Source: Terriglobia bacterium (lineage in GTDB: Bacteria > Acidobacteriota > Terriglobia > Bryobacterales > Bryobacteraceae). Taken from it: a stretch of DNA of 64,000 bases. Below, piece by piece: positions 27,575 through 36,831 of this stretch; the stretch's first letter is position 1, and each line of letters opens with the position of its first letter. The notes under the pieces were generated by a model. The model was given only the letters and a program-made list of their open reading frames with translations. It ran no database searches and was not told the DNA's origin. A program made the translations under genes and the position numbers. The stretch is from assembly GCA_021325175.1 (NCBI GenBank), contig JAJPHS010000058.1, positions 1 to 64,000 on the forward strand, in the 5' to 3' direction.

Positions 27575-30500
27575 ATGCGACTCTCTTGTCTGCTGCTTTG
27601 CGTAACGTTGGGGCCCGCGGCGATACCGGTTGCCGCGCAGGATCCGTCGTCGGAAGCCTGGCAGCTCGAAGTGAAAGGCGACGCCGCCGAGGCGCGCGCC
27701 CGCCTGGAAAGAGCGGTGCGGGAGAATTCGCAAAGCATCGACGCTTTGCGCGCTTACGCGGAATTCCTGGACCGGCATCGCGATCCGGCGGCGCGGCCGG
27801 CCTATGCCAAAGTTGAAGCCGCGCTGGAACGAGGCAATGCGCCCCGCGCCGAGCGCGCCGCGATCGCGCGGCGCCAGGTCCTGCTCGATCTGATCGCGGG
27901 CGATCGGAGCGCGGCCGAAAAACATCTGGCGGCCTATAATGCCGCCGGCGGTTCGGGGCTTGCGCTGGACAATCCGCCCGCGCGGCCGATCGAAAATTAC
28001 GTCCAAATTCCCGGACCTCTGCGTTCCTTCGCGCGCATGGCCGCGCTTTCTCCCGACCTCAATCCTCAGGATCTTCTCGGCGCCCTCGCCCGCAACGTCG
28101 TAACCAACGGGTATCAGGCCGGCAGCTCGAATGAGGCGCTGGATCAAACCGAATATTTGAAGCTGGTGGTTCGCTATTTATCGCAGGCGCGCGAGCTCGA
28201 ACGGCTGAGCGGCGATTCCAAAATCATCAAGATCGAAACCTGCGATTCGACGCAAACCGGGGATCTGCTGCGCGTGCTCGGCTATCGGATGCGCGGCGGC
28301 TGCGGATCGGAGGTGGTGCTGGAGACGGTGAACGCCTCGCGCGCGTTTCTGACGATCGACTCCGGTTTCCCGCTGGCCGAGCTCGAACAGGCGCTGCGGA
28401 CCAACCGTCCTTTCACGCTCGATTATCATCCCACGCGCGTGCCGGTTCTTTACAGCGCGGATTACTGGCAGCCGGCCAAGGACAAGGCTTCCGGACCGTT
28501 CATCGACTATTTTATTTCCGATCCCTCGGTGTGCCGCCTGTATCTGGCCCTTTCCAAGCTGGAGCCGGAAACGGCGGACACGCTGCGCGCCGAAATTCCC
28601 GCCGCGCGGCTGAAAATCTACGCGCATGTAATCGACTTTTTCGGAGCGATGTTCGAGATCCGCAACGGCAGGGCCGTGGTCCCCGGCGGCGCGCGCAGCG
28701 AAAAAGCGTGGGCGGAGCTGGCGGGCGCGAGTCCGGAAAAGGGGGCGGCGTTTTTCGAGAAACTGGTGGCGCGTGACGACGGATGGCTGGCCAGTTATTT
28801 CGACGCGCTGGCGCGGCTCAACGGTCCGGTGAAGACCTACCTGACCGAGCCCGATCGTTTGAAACGGTTCTACGCGGCGATACGCGGCCGCGTGACGAGT
28901 CCCGGTCCGGCGCGGCCGGTGTTCCGGTCCAATACGGACATGCTGCTGCTCACCACCCGGCTTCGGCTCGATCCCGACGGCAAGCCGCACCTTCCCGGCG
29001 GCCTGGACGTCTGGAAAAGCCTGTTCGTGAATCATCCGCTGGGCAAGTATGACGCCAAGCTCACGCGCTCGGCCCCCAATTGGAAGGAGGCCGACGATGT
29101 CCTCGAAGCTTTGTTCGCCCTGTGCCGGAAGACCGTCGAAAACGAGCCTCTGAAGATCTTCATGGCGCTGAGCGATGTGGAGCGCAACCGGAGCAAGCCG
29201 CTTGAGACGGCGACGGTCGATCGGCTGGCGCGCGATTTTCGGGTGATGAACGCGCAGTATTCCCTGTTTGCCGAAGCGCCGTCGCTCAGCGATCGGACGA
29301 TTCTGCAATTTCTCGATACGGCGCGCGCGCTCAACCAGATGCACGATCCGGGGATGAAGGCGGACGCTGCCGGCGCCATGCAGTCGCTGGTGAGCTTGTG
29401 GCAGATTTTCGTGCGGCAGGGCTCGATCGCCGAGGCCGACGCCGATCAGACGCTCTCGCGTATTCTCGCGCCGTTCGCGAAGATTCAAGGCGATCGCGAT
29501 ATCTTTGATGCGGGCCGCGGCGGCGTCGAGCTGCTGCTTACCGCCAGCCACTCGCCGGAAAAATTATCGCCGCAGGATCGCATGATGGACCTGCTTGCCG
29601 GCAGCGCAACGCAGGACGACTCCGACGCGCACCAGCAGATCGTCGAAGACATGATCCGCATTTTCGAGGCGCAGAAACTGATTTCGCTGAACACGCTTTT
29701 CGATCTGGCGGATAATCTGGAGAGCGTCGCCCGCGGCCAGAAGCTGAACACCGCGCTGGCGGGCAAGCTCGCCACGCGCATTTCTGAAATCGATCTGCCG
29801 CGAAACACCATGACGGCGGTGGAGCGCAACTCGATGTCGTTCGGCTACTACACCGACAGGCACATCGAGGCGGAGCGCAAGCTGAACTTACGCGCCGCCA
29901 TCGAACACGCCGCCAACGACCCGCAAAAACTGAAGGACCTGCGCGGATGGCTTACGCCGTTTCTGCGCGACACGCTGGTCGGCTTCAACTATATTCATTA
30001 CGCGCCTCCCGCGGCGCAGGTGCTGCGGACCAACGCTCTGTTTGTCCGCAGCCACGATTTTATCGGCATCGCCGGTTCCAACCAGACCTGGAAAGCAACG
30101 GAGGTGTTCGGAACGGGCTGGCCCGCCAACGCCGGCGGCCGGCTGATCGGCTCGCTCGCATCGCTGCCCTATGCGCTGGCCGAAGCGGAGCAAAATTTTC
30201 TGATTCCTTCGCGGGAGCAAGCCCTGATCTGGGGCGACCTGGTTCCGCAGATGATCCTGTGCGCGGTGATCCCGCGCTGGTGGAACGTCACGCCGGTGCA
30301 GTTGCACTGGGTCGGCCTTCACATGGCGTACGCGGAAACGCTGCTCGCCGAAAGCGCGCTGGATCCGCGGCGCCGGTCCGAGGTGATCGCGGCGATTGAG
30401 CCGTACGCGGCCCCGGCGCGCGTGGAAACGATCGAAAGGCTGCTCGCTGCGGGCGACGTCAAAGGCGCGCTGGACAACGTCGTTCCGGCGGAGATGTATT

Positions 30501-30946
30501 GGCTGGCGGCGGACATGGTCGGCAGGGATCAGGATTCACCGCTGGCCGCCGATATTCGCAAACTGGCGGCGCAATCGCCCGATCAACTTTCTGATCGCGC
30601 CATTTCACGGGCTTTCGGCACGCCCAAACCGACGCTTGCCAATTCCTATGAGCCGGAGTTGCTCAAGCTGCGCACTTTCCCCACGCTGATGGGTTACTCC
30701 AGCCGGATTCTTGCGGAAAGCTGGCAGTCGAATATTCTTTATTACGCCGCGCTGGCGGATGAAACTCATGTTCGTCCGGCGGAGCTGAACGTTTTAATTC
30801 CGCAGTGGACCGAGGAAACGGTCGAGCGAATTTTCGCGACCCATCTGGAGGATTGGCCGGCGCTGTTGCGCTCGCTTCGTCTGGTGGGGGATGAAGTGCG
30901 GCAGAAGACCCGCAGGCAGATGCTGGCGGACGCATCGGTAAATTGA
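27575..30946 (+). CDS. Very large secreted protein of unknown function
   Basis: This gene encodes 1123 residues. The start is ATG 27575, preceded by GGAGGAGG and followed by a signal peptide (MRLSCLLLCVTLGPAAIPVAA); the open frame upstream is non-coding. An early TPR-like helical portion (about 25-120: EARARLERAVRENSQSIDAL) gives way to a long mostly helical sequence without motifs I recognise. One Cys-containing segment reads KIETCDSTQTGDLLRVLGYR near residue 220. Aromatic-rich blocks near 800-930 (YIHYAPPAAQVL; VIPRWWNVTPVQLHWVGLH) are the most distinctive. A VWA-domain gene follows after 16 bases on the same strand. I consider it a lineage-restricted acidobacterial protein. Confidence 0.85.
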   Translation: MRLSCLLLCVTLGPAAIPVAAQDPSSEAWQLEVKGDAAEARARLERAVRENSQSIDALRAYAEFLDRHRDPAARPAYAKVEAALERGNAPRAERAAIARRQVLLDLIAGDRSAAEKHLAAYNAAGGSGLALDNPPARPIENYVQIPGPLRSFARMAALSPDLNPQDLLGALARNVVTNGYQAGSSNEALDQTEYLKLVVRYLSQARELERLSGDSKIIKIETCDSTQTGDLLRVLGYRMRGGCGSEVVLETVNASRAFLTIDSGFPLAELEQALRTNRPFTLDYHPTRVPVLYSADYWQPAKDKASGPFIDYFISDPSVCRLYLALSKLEPETADTLRAEIPAARLKIYAHVIDFFGAMFEIRNGRAVVPGGARSEKAWAELAGASPEKGAAFFEKLVARDDGWLASYFDALARLNGPVKTYLTEPDRLKRFYAAIRGRVTSPGPARPVFRSNTDMLLLTTRLRLDPDGKPHLPGGLDVWKSLFVNHPLGKYDAKLTRSAPNWKEADDVLEALFALCRKTVENEPLKIFMALSDVERNRSKPLETATVDRLARDFRVMNAQYSLFAEAPSLSDRTILQFLDTARALNQMHDPGMKADAAGAMQSLVSLWQIFVRQGSIAEADADQTLSRILAPFAKIQGDRDIFDAGRGGVELLLTASHSPEKLSPQDRMMDLLAGSATQDDSDAHQQIVEDMIRIFEAQKLISLNTLFDLADNLESVARGQKLNTALAGKLATRISEIDLPRNTMTAVERNSMSFGYYTDRHIEAERKLNLRAAIEHAANDPQKLKDLRGWLTPFLRDTLVGFNYIHYAPPAAQVLRTNALFVRSHDFIGIAGSNQTWKATEVFGTGWPANAGGRLIGSLASLPYALAEAEQNFLIPSREQALIWGDLVPQMILCAVIPRWWNVTPVQLHWVGLHMAYAETLLAESALDPRRRSEVIAAIEPYAAPARVETIERLLAAGDVKGALDNVVPAEMYWLAADMVGRDQDSPLAADIRKLAAQSPDQLSDRAISRAFGTPKPTLANSYEPELLKLRTFPTLMGYSSRILAESWQSNILYYAALADETHVRPAELNVLIPQWTEETVERIFATHLEDWPALLRSLRLVGDEVRQKTRRQMLADASVN

Positions 30947-30962
30947 TCGATTCGGGGGTTTT

Positions 30963-31946
30963 GTGATTCGCAAAGCTGCTCTTTTTAGTTTGATTGCCGC
31001 CATGGCGATGGCCCAGGACCGGCCGACTTTCCGGGTGAAAGTCGACCTGGTGGTCTTGAGCTTTCAGATCACCGATAACAAAGGCCACTACATCAACGGT
31101 CTCAAGCCGAAAGATTTTCGCATTCTCGAAGACGGCATCCCGCAAAAAATCGCGACGTTCGCCGAAGGGAGCAAGCCTCCGATGGAAGTGGCCGAAGACG
31201 GAACCATGAAGCCGATCCCGGTTTCGCCCGAAGGCAAAGCCGAGGGCCGCGCGGATGCTTTCGTCGGCACGAACGTCTTCGTGCTCTTCGATACGAGCAA
31301 TTATATGTACCGCGGCTTCGTTTACGCCTCCGATGCCATCGCCGACTTTATCCGCGGCCTGGATCGCGCCGATTCGGTCGCGGTGTATACGTATAGCCGC
31401 AACCTGAAGCGCGACGCTCCGCTCAGCCGCGAGCGCAATGACGCGATTTCCGGGCTGCGCAAAGCGGTCGCCGGGGATGATTCGGCGCTTTATAACTGCC
31501 TGCTGCTGACGCTTCGCGACGCCGCCAAAGTCTCCGGGCGCAAGGTGGTGATCGTATTTTCGAACGGACCCGATAACGCCAGCATGGTCGCGCCCAGCGA
31601 CGTGCAGGCCGTAGCCGAAGACGAAGGCATCCCGATTTACGTCATCTCGACCAGCGACGTGAACAAGGATCCGATCTCTTCCAGCGTGTTCAAGCGCATC
31701 ACCAACCGCACCGGCGGCAAATCGTATTTTGCCAAGACGTGGCAGAAGCAGGTGGAGGCGTTTGAGAGCATTCGCGAGGATCTCGGCAACTCCTATACGG
31801 TGACGTATTATCCCCAGCCGAATCCGAACGAGGGTTTTCGCCGCATCACGGTGGAAGTGTTGAGCGACGCGGCCAAAAAATATCGGGTGCAGTGCCGTCC
31901 CGGATATCGCCCGCAAGGCGGCTTCGATCGCACGCGCACGCAGTAG
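30963..31946 (+). CDS. Secreted VWA-domain protein (Acidobacteria VWFA type)
   Basis: This 327-residue product starts at GTG 30963 with a short signal sequence (MIRKAALFSLIAAMAMA). The N-terminal beta-domain (about 20-95) carries KVDLVVLSFQITDNKGHYINGL and FRILEDGIPQKIATF, typical of the acidobacterial VWFA family. The VWA fold covers about 95-290. The MIDAS motif reads DTSNY rather than DxSxS, so metal binding may be altered. GKSYFAKTWQKQVEAFESI and a C-terminal RVQCRPGYRP are family-like. It is probably co-transcribed with the giant protein before it and may bind it. Confidence 0.85.
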   Translation: MIRKAALFSLIAAMAMAQDRPTFRVKVDLVVLSFQITDNKGHYINGLKPKDFRILEDGIPQKIATFAEGSKPPMEVAEDGTMKPIPVSPEGKAEGRADAFVGTNVFVLFDTSNYMYRGFVYASDAIADFIRGLDRADSVAVYTYSRNLKRDAPLSRERNDAISGLRKAVAGDDSALYNCLLLTLRDAAKVSGRKVVIVFSNGPDNASMVAPSDVQAVAEDEGIPIYVISTSDVNKDPISSSVFKRITNRTGGKSYFAKTWQKQVEAFESIREDLGNSYTVTYYPQPNPNEGFRRITVEVLSDAAKKYRVQCRPGYRPQGGFDRTRTQ

Positions 31947-31950
31947 CGCG

Positions 31951-33297
31951 TTACTTTGGGCCAAACGCGCTCGATAAGTAATTGAGCAGCGGCTCGCGAT
32001 CTTCCGGCTTCACGCGCGCGCCCCAGTTCATCATCTTGGTAATCTCCCGGTTCCACTGCCCGCGCGTGAGATGCTGCTGCTCGATCACGTCCGTTCCGTG
32101 GCACTGCAAACAGGAAGCGCGGAGATTCGGCGGCGGTTCAGGATGCGCGGGCGGAGCCGGGGGATTCGCCGCCGGCGCTTGCGCCTGCACGCTGATGCCG
32201 ATGGACGGCACGACATTCCATCCATAGCCGGACGGATTCCACTCCTGCGCGAACGGCTGCGTGTTTCCGGCGGCGTCGCGAGCCCGCGCCATGATCGTGT
32301 AATACGCCTCACGCTCCGGCGTCCAGGAAAATTCCCACTGCCGCCATCCGTATTGCGTCTTCTGGCCGGGATACAGCCTCGCCGGTTTCCACGCGCGGCC
32401 CGCATCGGTTGAAACCTCAACCGAGGTCACCGGTCCCGCATCGCCGCTCCAGGAAACGCCGGCGATTCGCAACGGCTCACCCGGCTTGGCCCAATTCGCG
32501 GTGGGCGATGCGATCACCGTCTTTACGCGCAGGCTGGTCACCGGGACCATCTGATCCGGGGTAAGCGACGTCCCCGGCGCCACCGCATGATCCGGCTTGC
32601 GATAGGCATCCTTCATCCAAAACCCGTCCCACGGCTTATCCAGCACGTTCAGGGACGTGCACCACTTCACCCACGAATCGCTGGCCCATCCGGGCACGAC
32701 CACCCGGAGCGGGAAGCCGTGCTTTAACGGCACGGCCTCGCCGTTCATCTCATAGGCGAGGATCGTATCCGGGTGCAGCGCCTTCTTGAGCGGGATCGAC
32801 CGCCGGAAATCCTGCATGGTCCCGATCGGATCATCGGCGCCGTCAAACAATACTTCCACCGCGGATTCGCGGACGCCGGCGCGTTTCAAAACCTCGGCAA
32901 GCCGCACGCCACGCCATCGCGCGTTGGCCACGCCGCCATAGCCCCACTGCAATCCCGGAACGTGCGGATTGAAGAAGCCGCGGCCGTTGCCCGCGCATTC
33001 GGTCACCGCGATCAGTTCGATGGCCGGCATTTTCCGCAGATCGTCCATGGCGAGGGTGAGCGGCGTCTGGACCGACCCTTCGACCTTCAATCGCCACTCG
33101 CTGATGTTCACGGTGGGAAGATAAACGTGCGTTCGCACGAAAAAATGATCGGCGGGCGTGATGTAATCGGCGAATCCGGAAAGCGGCATTTCCAGATCCT
33201 CGGGCCGCGCCGCGCGCACCACCATATTCTTTGGGTCCTGCGCCGCCGCGATCGCGCCGCCGGCAAGCAGGAAGAAATTTCGCCGGGTATGTGACAT
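31951..33297 (-). CDS. Tat-exported sulfite-oxidase-like molybdoenzyme with C-terminal c-type haem
   Basis: This 448-residue protein begins MSHTRRNFFLLAGGAIAAA, a short twin-arginine signal. The molybdopterin domain (about 25-240) has the Mo-ligating Cys101 in VTECAGNGRGFF and the conserved GVRLAEVLKRAG and VPGWASDSWVKW blocks. The Mo-co dimerisation domain (about 250-365) follows. After a Pro-rich linker, a haem site CLQCH occurs at 396-400 with a distal Met in a small cytochrome domain. The haem fused on the same chain resembles a single-polypeptide version of SorAB. The ATG overlaps the kinase stop (TAATG). Confidence 0.88.
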   Translation of the reverse strand: MSHTRRNFFLLAGGAIAAAQDPKNMVVRAARPEDLEMPLSGFADYITPADHFFVRTHVYLPTVNISEWRLKVEGSVQTPLTLAMDDLRKMPAIELIAVTECAGNGRGFFNPHVPGLQWGYGGVANARWRGVRLAEVLKRAGVRESAVEVLFDGADDPIGTMQDFRRSIPLKKALHPDTILAYEMNGEAVPLKHGFPLRVVVPGWASDSWVKWCTSLNVLDKPWDGFWMKDAYRKPDHAVAPGTSLTPDQMVPVTSLRVKTVIASPTANWAKPGEPLRIAGVSWSGDAGPVTSVEVSTDAGRAWKPARLYPGQKTQYGWRQWEFSWTPEREAYYTIMARARDAAGNTQPFAQEWNPSGYGWNVVPSIGISVQAQAPAANPPAPPAHPEPPPNLRASCLQCHGTDVIEQQHLTRGQWNREITKMMNWGARVKPEDREPLLNYLSSAFGPK

Positions 33298-35006
33298 TAC
33301 GGGGTTAGCTCCACGGTCCGCGCCAAAAGCACTCCGTCGCGGACCTCCACGGAAAAATCGGAATTGTGCGTCCCATCGGTTACGCGAATCTGATGCGGCC
33401 CAACGGGCAGCGTCAGGTTCACCGGAGTTTTCTGCGATTGCAGCTTTCCATCGACCAGAACGGTCAAACCCGAGGGCTGCGAAATCAGGCTGAGGGTTCC
33501 TGTCGCCCTTTGGAGATCGACGATCAGGCCGGTGTCGCGCGGGATCTCGATAATCCGGTGCTCGTCGCGAAATCCGGCGTGGCGCACGACGAAGGTATGC
33601 CGGCCTTCCTCCAGCGGTATGGTGCACGGCGTCATGCATTTTTGGTCGCCATCGAAAACCGCTTCCGAATCGGCCGGCGAGGTCGTGAGCTGGAAAAGCG
33701 TTTCCGCCGGCGCCGGCGCTGCTTGCGCAGGCCGTGGCCGGGGCGGCGTTTCCTGCTTGGGAGCCAGCGTGTTGTCCGGCGATTGAGGCACGGGAGTGGG
33801 CGCGGCTGGCGGCGGAAGCGCCGGCGCGGGATTCGGCGCGGCTTCAGGCGTAGCGGCAGGCTGCTGCGCCGCGACTTGCGGCTTCGGCGCGGTCAATTTT
33901 TCGATCGCGAAAAACGATCCGCCGGCAACCGCGGCGACCGCCAATATCGCGAGCATCACGTTGCGAGCCGTATGAGAGGGCTCCTGCTCAATTTGCCGGG
34001 AGCGCGGGACCACTGGCTCGATGGCGATCGCCGGCGCGGCGGCCGGAACTCGCGGCGCCGGCGCGGCAGGCTCCGTTGTCGGCTCCGCGGCCGCCTGATC
34101 ATCGATCGTCTCCGCGAATGCATCCGAGGAGCTGGCGCGCGTCGGCATTTCCAGACTGGCGCCGCGCGGCATCGGGATCCAACCGTGATTCGTATTCAGC
34201 GCCGCCGCCAGGGCCGCGACGAAATCCGCGCAGGTTTCATAACGCGCCGCCGGATCTTTCGCCAGCGCCTGTTTGAGGACCGCCTCCACCTCCGCCGGCA
34301 GCGTCCCGTTCAATCGCTGCGGCGGGATCGGATCCTCGCGAACAATTTTATAGAGCAGCGTCGGCAGATACTCCGCCTGAAACGGTTTTTCCCCGGTCAG
34401 AATTTCATAAACCAGCACGGCCAGCGAAAACTGGTCCGCGCGTCCGGTGACCGCGCCGCCCTGCACCTGTTCCGGCGACATGTAGCTGGGCGTGCCCATC
34501 ATCGTTCCGGCGACGGTCATCTGTTGCGAAATGATCTTGGCCACGCCGAAATCGGTGACCTTCGCCGTGCCGTCTTCGTGGATCATGATGTTGGCCGGTT
34601 TGATATCGCGATGGACGATGCCTTTTTTGTGCGCGTAATCGAGCGCCGCGGCCGTCTGGCGGAAGATGCTGAGCAGCGTTTCCTTATCCGGCATCTGCGA
34701 CTGCTGGAGCATCTTTTCAAGCGGCGGGCCGTTGACGAACTCCATGAAGATATACGCCATGCCGTTTTCCTCGGCGATGTCGTAGATCGTCACGATTCCG
34801 GGATGCGAAAGAATGCCGGCCGTTTGTGCTTCGCGGAACAGGCGCTCGCGCAGGCGTTCGCGCTCCTTTTCATCGCTGAGGTCGGTCAGGCGGATGCTTT
34901 TGACCGCGATCGTCCGGCCGATCGCCGGGTCCTGGGCCTTGTAGACAATTCCCATGGCCCCGCGGCCCAACTCGCCGAGAATCTGATAACGGCCGATCTG
35001 GTCCAC
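33297..35006 (-). CDS. Membrane Ser/Thr protein kinase with extracytoplasmic PEGA domain
   Basis: This is a 569-residue Hanks-type kinase. The catalytic domain covers about 1-270, with the glycine loop GELGRGAMGIVYKA (11-24), Lys36, HRD at 132-134 and DFG at 152-154; all key residues are intact, so it should be active. A single membrane span (about 350-372, NVMLAILAVAAVAGGSFFAIE) leads to a Pro/Ala-rich linker and a PEGA-like domain (about 445-565) with FQLTTSPADSEAVFDG and GRHTFVVRHAGF. The stop codon overlaps the start of the sulfite-oxidase-like gene, so the two are coupled. Confidence 0.9.
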   Translation of the reverse strand: MDQIGRYQILGELGRGAMGIVYKAQDPAIGRTIAVKSIRLTDLSDEKERERLRERLFREAQTAGILSHPGIVTIYDIAEENGMAYIFMEFVNGPPLEKMLQQSQMPDKETLLSIFRQTAAALDYAHKKGIVHRDIKPANIMIHEDGTAKVTDFGVAKIISQQMTVAGTMMGTPSYMSPEQVQGGAVTGRADQFSLAVLVYEILTGEKPFQAEYLPTLLYKIVREDPIPPQRLNGTLPAEVEAVLKQALAKDPAARYETCADFVAALAAALNTNHGWIPMPRGASLEMPTRASSSDAFAETIDDQAAAEPTTEPAAPAPRVPAAAPAIAIEPVVPRSRQIEQEPSHTARNVMLAILAVAAVAGGSFFAIEKLTAPKPQVAAQQPAATPEAAPNPAPALPPPAAPTPVPQSPDNTLAPKQETPPRPRPAQAAPAPAETLFQLTTSPADSEAVFDGDQKCMTPCTIPLEEGRHTFVVRHAGFRDEHRIIEIPRDTGLIVDLQRATGTLSLISQPSGLTVLVDGKLQSQKTPVNLTLPVGPHQIRVTDGTHNSDFSVEVRDGVLLARTVELTP

Positions 35007-35100
35007 GAGTATGAGGTTATTTTAGCGTATGCGTCCGCTCCGCAATTGATCCCGCGCGCGGCGCGGCGAGGCGTCGGCGGCTCTGCTATCCTGTCTCGGC

Positions 35101-35850
35101 ATGGTGCTTCAGAATAAAGTCGCGATCATCACCGGAGCGAGCCGCGGCATCGGCCGGGCCATCGCCGAAACGTTCGCCCGCGAAGGCGCCAAAGTGGTCA
35201 TCGCCGGGCGCAAGCAGGAAACGCTGGATCGGGCGGCGGCCGAAATCGGGCCGTCGATTACGCCGCTCGCCTGTCACGTGGGCCGCGCGAGCGATCTGGA
35301 AAGGCTGGTGAGCGAGACCACCGCGCGCTTCGGCCGCATCGACATTCTGGTGAACAATGCCGCCACCAACATCCAGCAGGGCCCGTGCCTGGAGATCGAT
35401 GAAGGCCAGTTCGACAAGATGATCGATATCAATTTGAAAAGCACGTTCCGCCTGATCCAGCTGGTGGCGCCGGGAATGTGCCAGAGGCGCGATGGCGCCA
35501 TCGTCAACATCGCCTCCATCGCCGGATTGCGCCCGCAGTTTCACAGCCTGCTGTACAGCATGACCAAAGCCGCGCTGATCATGATGACCAAATCGTATGC
35601 GGTCGAGCTGGGGCCCTATGGCGTACGGGTGAACGCCATCGCGCCGGGCCTGATCCAGACAGTCTTGAGCGAGTATTACTGGAAAGACGATGAGCGCCGC
35701 GAAAAGCAGCTCGGCGCGCAGCCCATCAAGCACCTCGGCCAGCCGCGGGAGATCGCCGAGGTGGCGCTGATGCTGGCCAGCAGCGCGTCATCCTATGTCA
35801 CCGGCCAAACCATCGTGGCCGATGGGGGCTACTTGTTATCCTCGATGTAG
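35101..35850 (+). CDS. Short-chain dehydrogenase/reductase
   Basis: This 249-residue classical SDR has the cofactor motif TGASRGIGRAIAETFA (about 12-27) with Arg residues after the second strand (IAGRKQE), suggesting NADP preference. It also has NNAAT (about 87-91), a catalytic Ser in NIASIAG and YSMTK (about 154-158) for Tyr/Lys. The C-terminal VTGQTIVADGGYLLS is typical. The substrate cannot be told; FabG-like or glucose-dehydrogenase-like oxidoreductases are the nearest relatives. It is divergent from the kinase gene and 12 bases ahead of the thioredoxin-like gene. Confidence 0.88.
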   Translation: MVLQNKVAIITGASRGIGRAIAETFAREGAKVVIAGRKQETLDRAAAEIGPSITPLACHVGRASDLERLVSETTARFGRIDILVNNAATNIQQGPCLEIDEGQFDKMIDINLKSTFRLIQLVAPGMCQRRDGAIVNIASIAGLRPQFHSLLYSMTKAALIMMTKSYAVELGPYGVRVNAIAPGLIQTVLSEYYWKDDERREKQLGAQPIKHLGQPREIAEVALMLASSASSYVTGQTIVADGGYLLSSM

Positions 35851-35862
35851 AGGAGAAGGCGC

Positions 35863-36750
35863 GTGAAATTTGTTTCGCTGCTTGTTCTTGCGGCCGGTCT
35901 CGCTTCGGCCAATATCGTTTCGGACGTGCGCGCCGCAATCGCCCGGAACAATTTCGCCGAGGCGTCGCGCCTGCTCGACGCCTACCGCTCTTCGGCCGGC
36001 GTGACCCCGGAGTGGCTGGAAGCTTTGAGTTGGATGGGCCGCGCCGAGCTTCAATTGAAAAACTACGATGCCGCCGGAAAGTTCGCGGCCGAAACGTATC
36101 AACTCTCGACGGCCGCGCTGAGGAACCGCAAGCTCGACGACGACTCCTCGCTGCCGATCGCGCTCGGAGCGGCGATCGAGGTGGAAGCGAACATCCTCGC
36201 CGCGCGCAACCAGCGCAGCGAAGCGGTCGCTTACCTTCAGGATCAGCTCAAGACGTTTTATTCGACCTCGATTCGGGCGCGCATCCAAAAAAATCTGAAC
36301 CTGTTGACCATGGAAGGCAAGCCCGCTCCGGCCCTGCAAGCCGTCTCGCTGCCGAAGGGCAAACCGGTGCTGATCTTTTTCTGGGCGCACTGGTGCATGG
36401 ATTGTAAAGCCGAGGCGCCGGTGCTGGCTCGCATTCTCCAGGAATTCGGGCCGAAGGGGCTGACGCTGGTTGCGCCCACCCAGCGCTACGGCTACATCGG
36501 ATCGGGAGAAGACGCGCCGCCGGACGTAGAGCTTCGCTACATCGAAAAAATCCGCCAGGAGCGCTATTCGGCGATCATCACCTCGCCCGCGCCGGTGAAC
36601 GAGGAAAATTTCCGCCGCTACGGCGCCAGCACCACGCCGACGCTGGTCCTGGTGGATCGCGCAGGCATCGTGCGGATGTATCATCCCGGCGCGATGCAGT
36701 ATGAAGAGTTGCGGGCGGCGGTGGCGAAGCTCTTCCGGTCGGCGTCCTGA
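35863..36750 (+). CDS. Secreted thioredoxin-like (TlpA-type) protein with helical N-terminal domain
   Basis: This gene encodes 295 residues from GTG 35863, preceded by AGGAGAAGG. A signal peptide (about 1-17) is followed by a TPR-like helical domain (about 20-140: NNFAEASRLLDAYR; NYDAAGKFAAETY) and then a thioredoxin fold (about 150-290). The active site is CMDC within FFWAHWCMDCKAEAPVLA (about 170-187), and the cis-Pro segment is STTPTLVLVDR. The CxxC centre MD is unusual (TlpA/ResA commonly have CxPC). It could reduce periplasmic disulfides or assist cytochrome c maturation. Confidence 0.82.
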   Translation: MKFVSLLVLAAGLASANIVSDVRAAIARNNFAEASRLLDAYRSSAGVTPEWLEALSWMGRAELQLKNYDAAGKFAAETYQLSTAALRNRKLDDDSSLPIALGAAIEVEANILAARNQRSEAVAYLQDQLKTFYSTSIRARIQKNLNLLTMEGKPAPALQAVSLPKGKPVLIFFWAHWCMDCKAEAPVLARILQEFGPKGLTLVAPTQRYGYIGSGEDAPPDVELRYIEKIRQERYSAIITSPAPVNEENFRRYGASTTPTLVLVDRAGIVRMYHPGAMQYEELRAAVAKLFRSAS

Positions 36751-36763
36751 AAACATCGCGCGC

Positions 36764-36795
36764 AAAATAAAAACGGCCCCGATTTCTCGGGGCCG
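36764..36795 (-). terminator. Rho-independent terminator of the lysine-rich microgene
   Basis: CGGCCCCGA (36774-36782) and TCGGGGCCG (36787-36795) form a perfect 9-bp GC-rich stem with a TTTC loop. On the minus strand the stem is followed by TTTTTATTTT (36773-36764). This is a textbook intrinsic terminator for the gene ending at 36832. The stem could also slow transcripts arriving from 36750 on the plus strand, but no T-run follows on that side. Confidence 0.88.
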
Positions 36796-36831
36796 GATTG
36801 GTTTGAACTCGAACTTGTCGAGCCTGCCAGG

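Noticed and set aside
28178-29551. 457-codon open frame on the minus strand inside the 1123-residue gene
   Set aside because: Arg-rich shadow of the plus-strand gene, which has a strong ribosome-binding site and signal peptide.
33366-35117. 583-codon plus-strand frame opposite the kinase
   Set aside because: The kinase has all catalytic motifs. The opposite frame is an Arg-rich low-complexity shadow.
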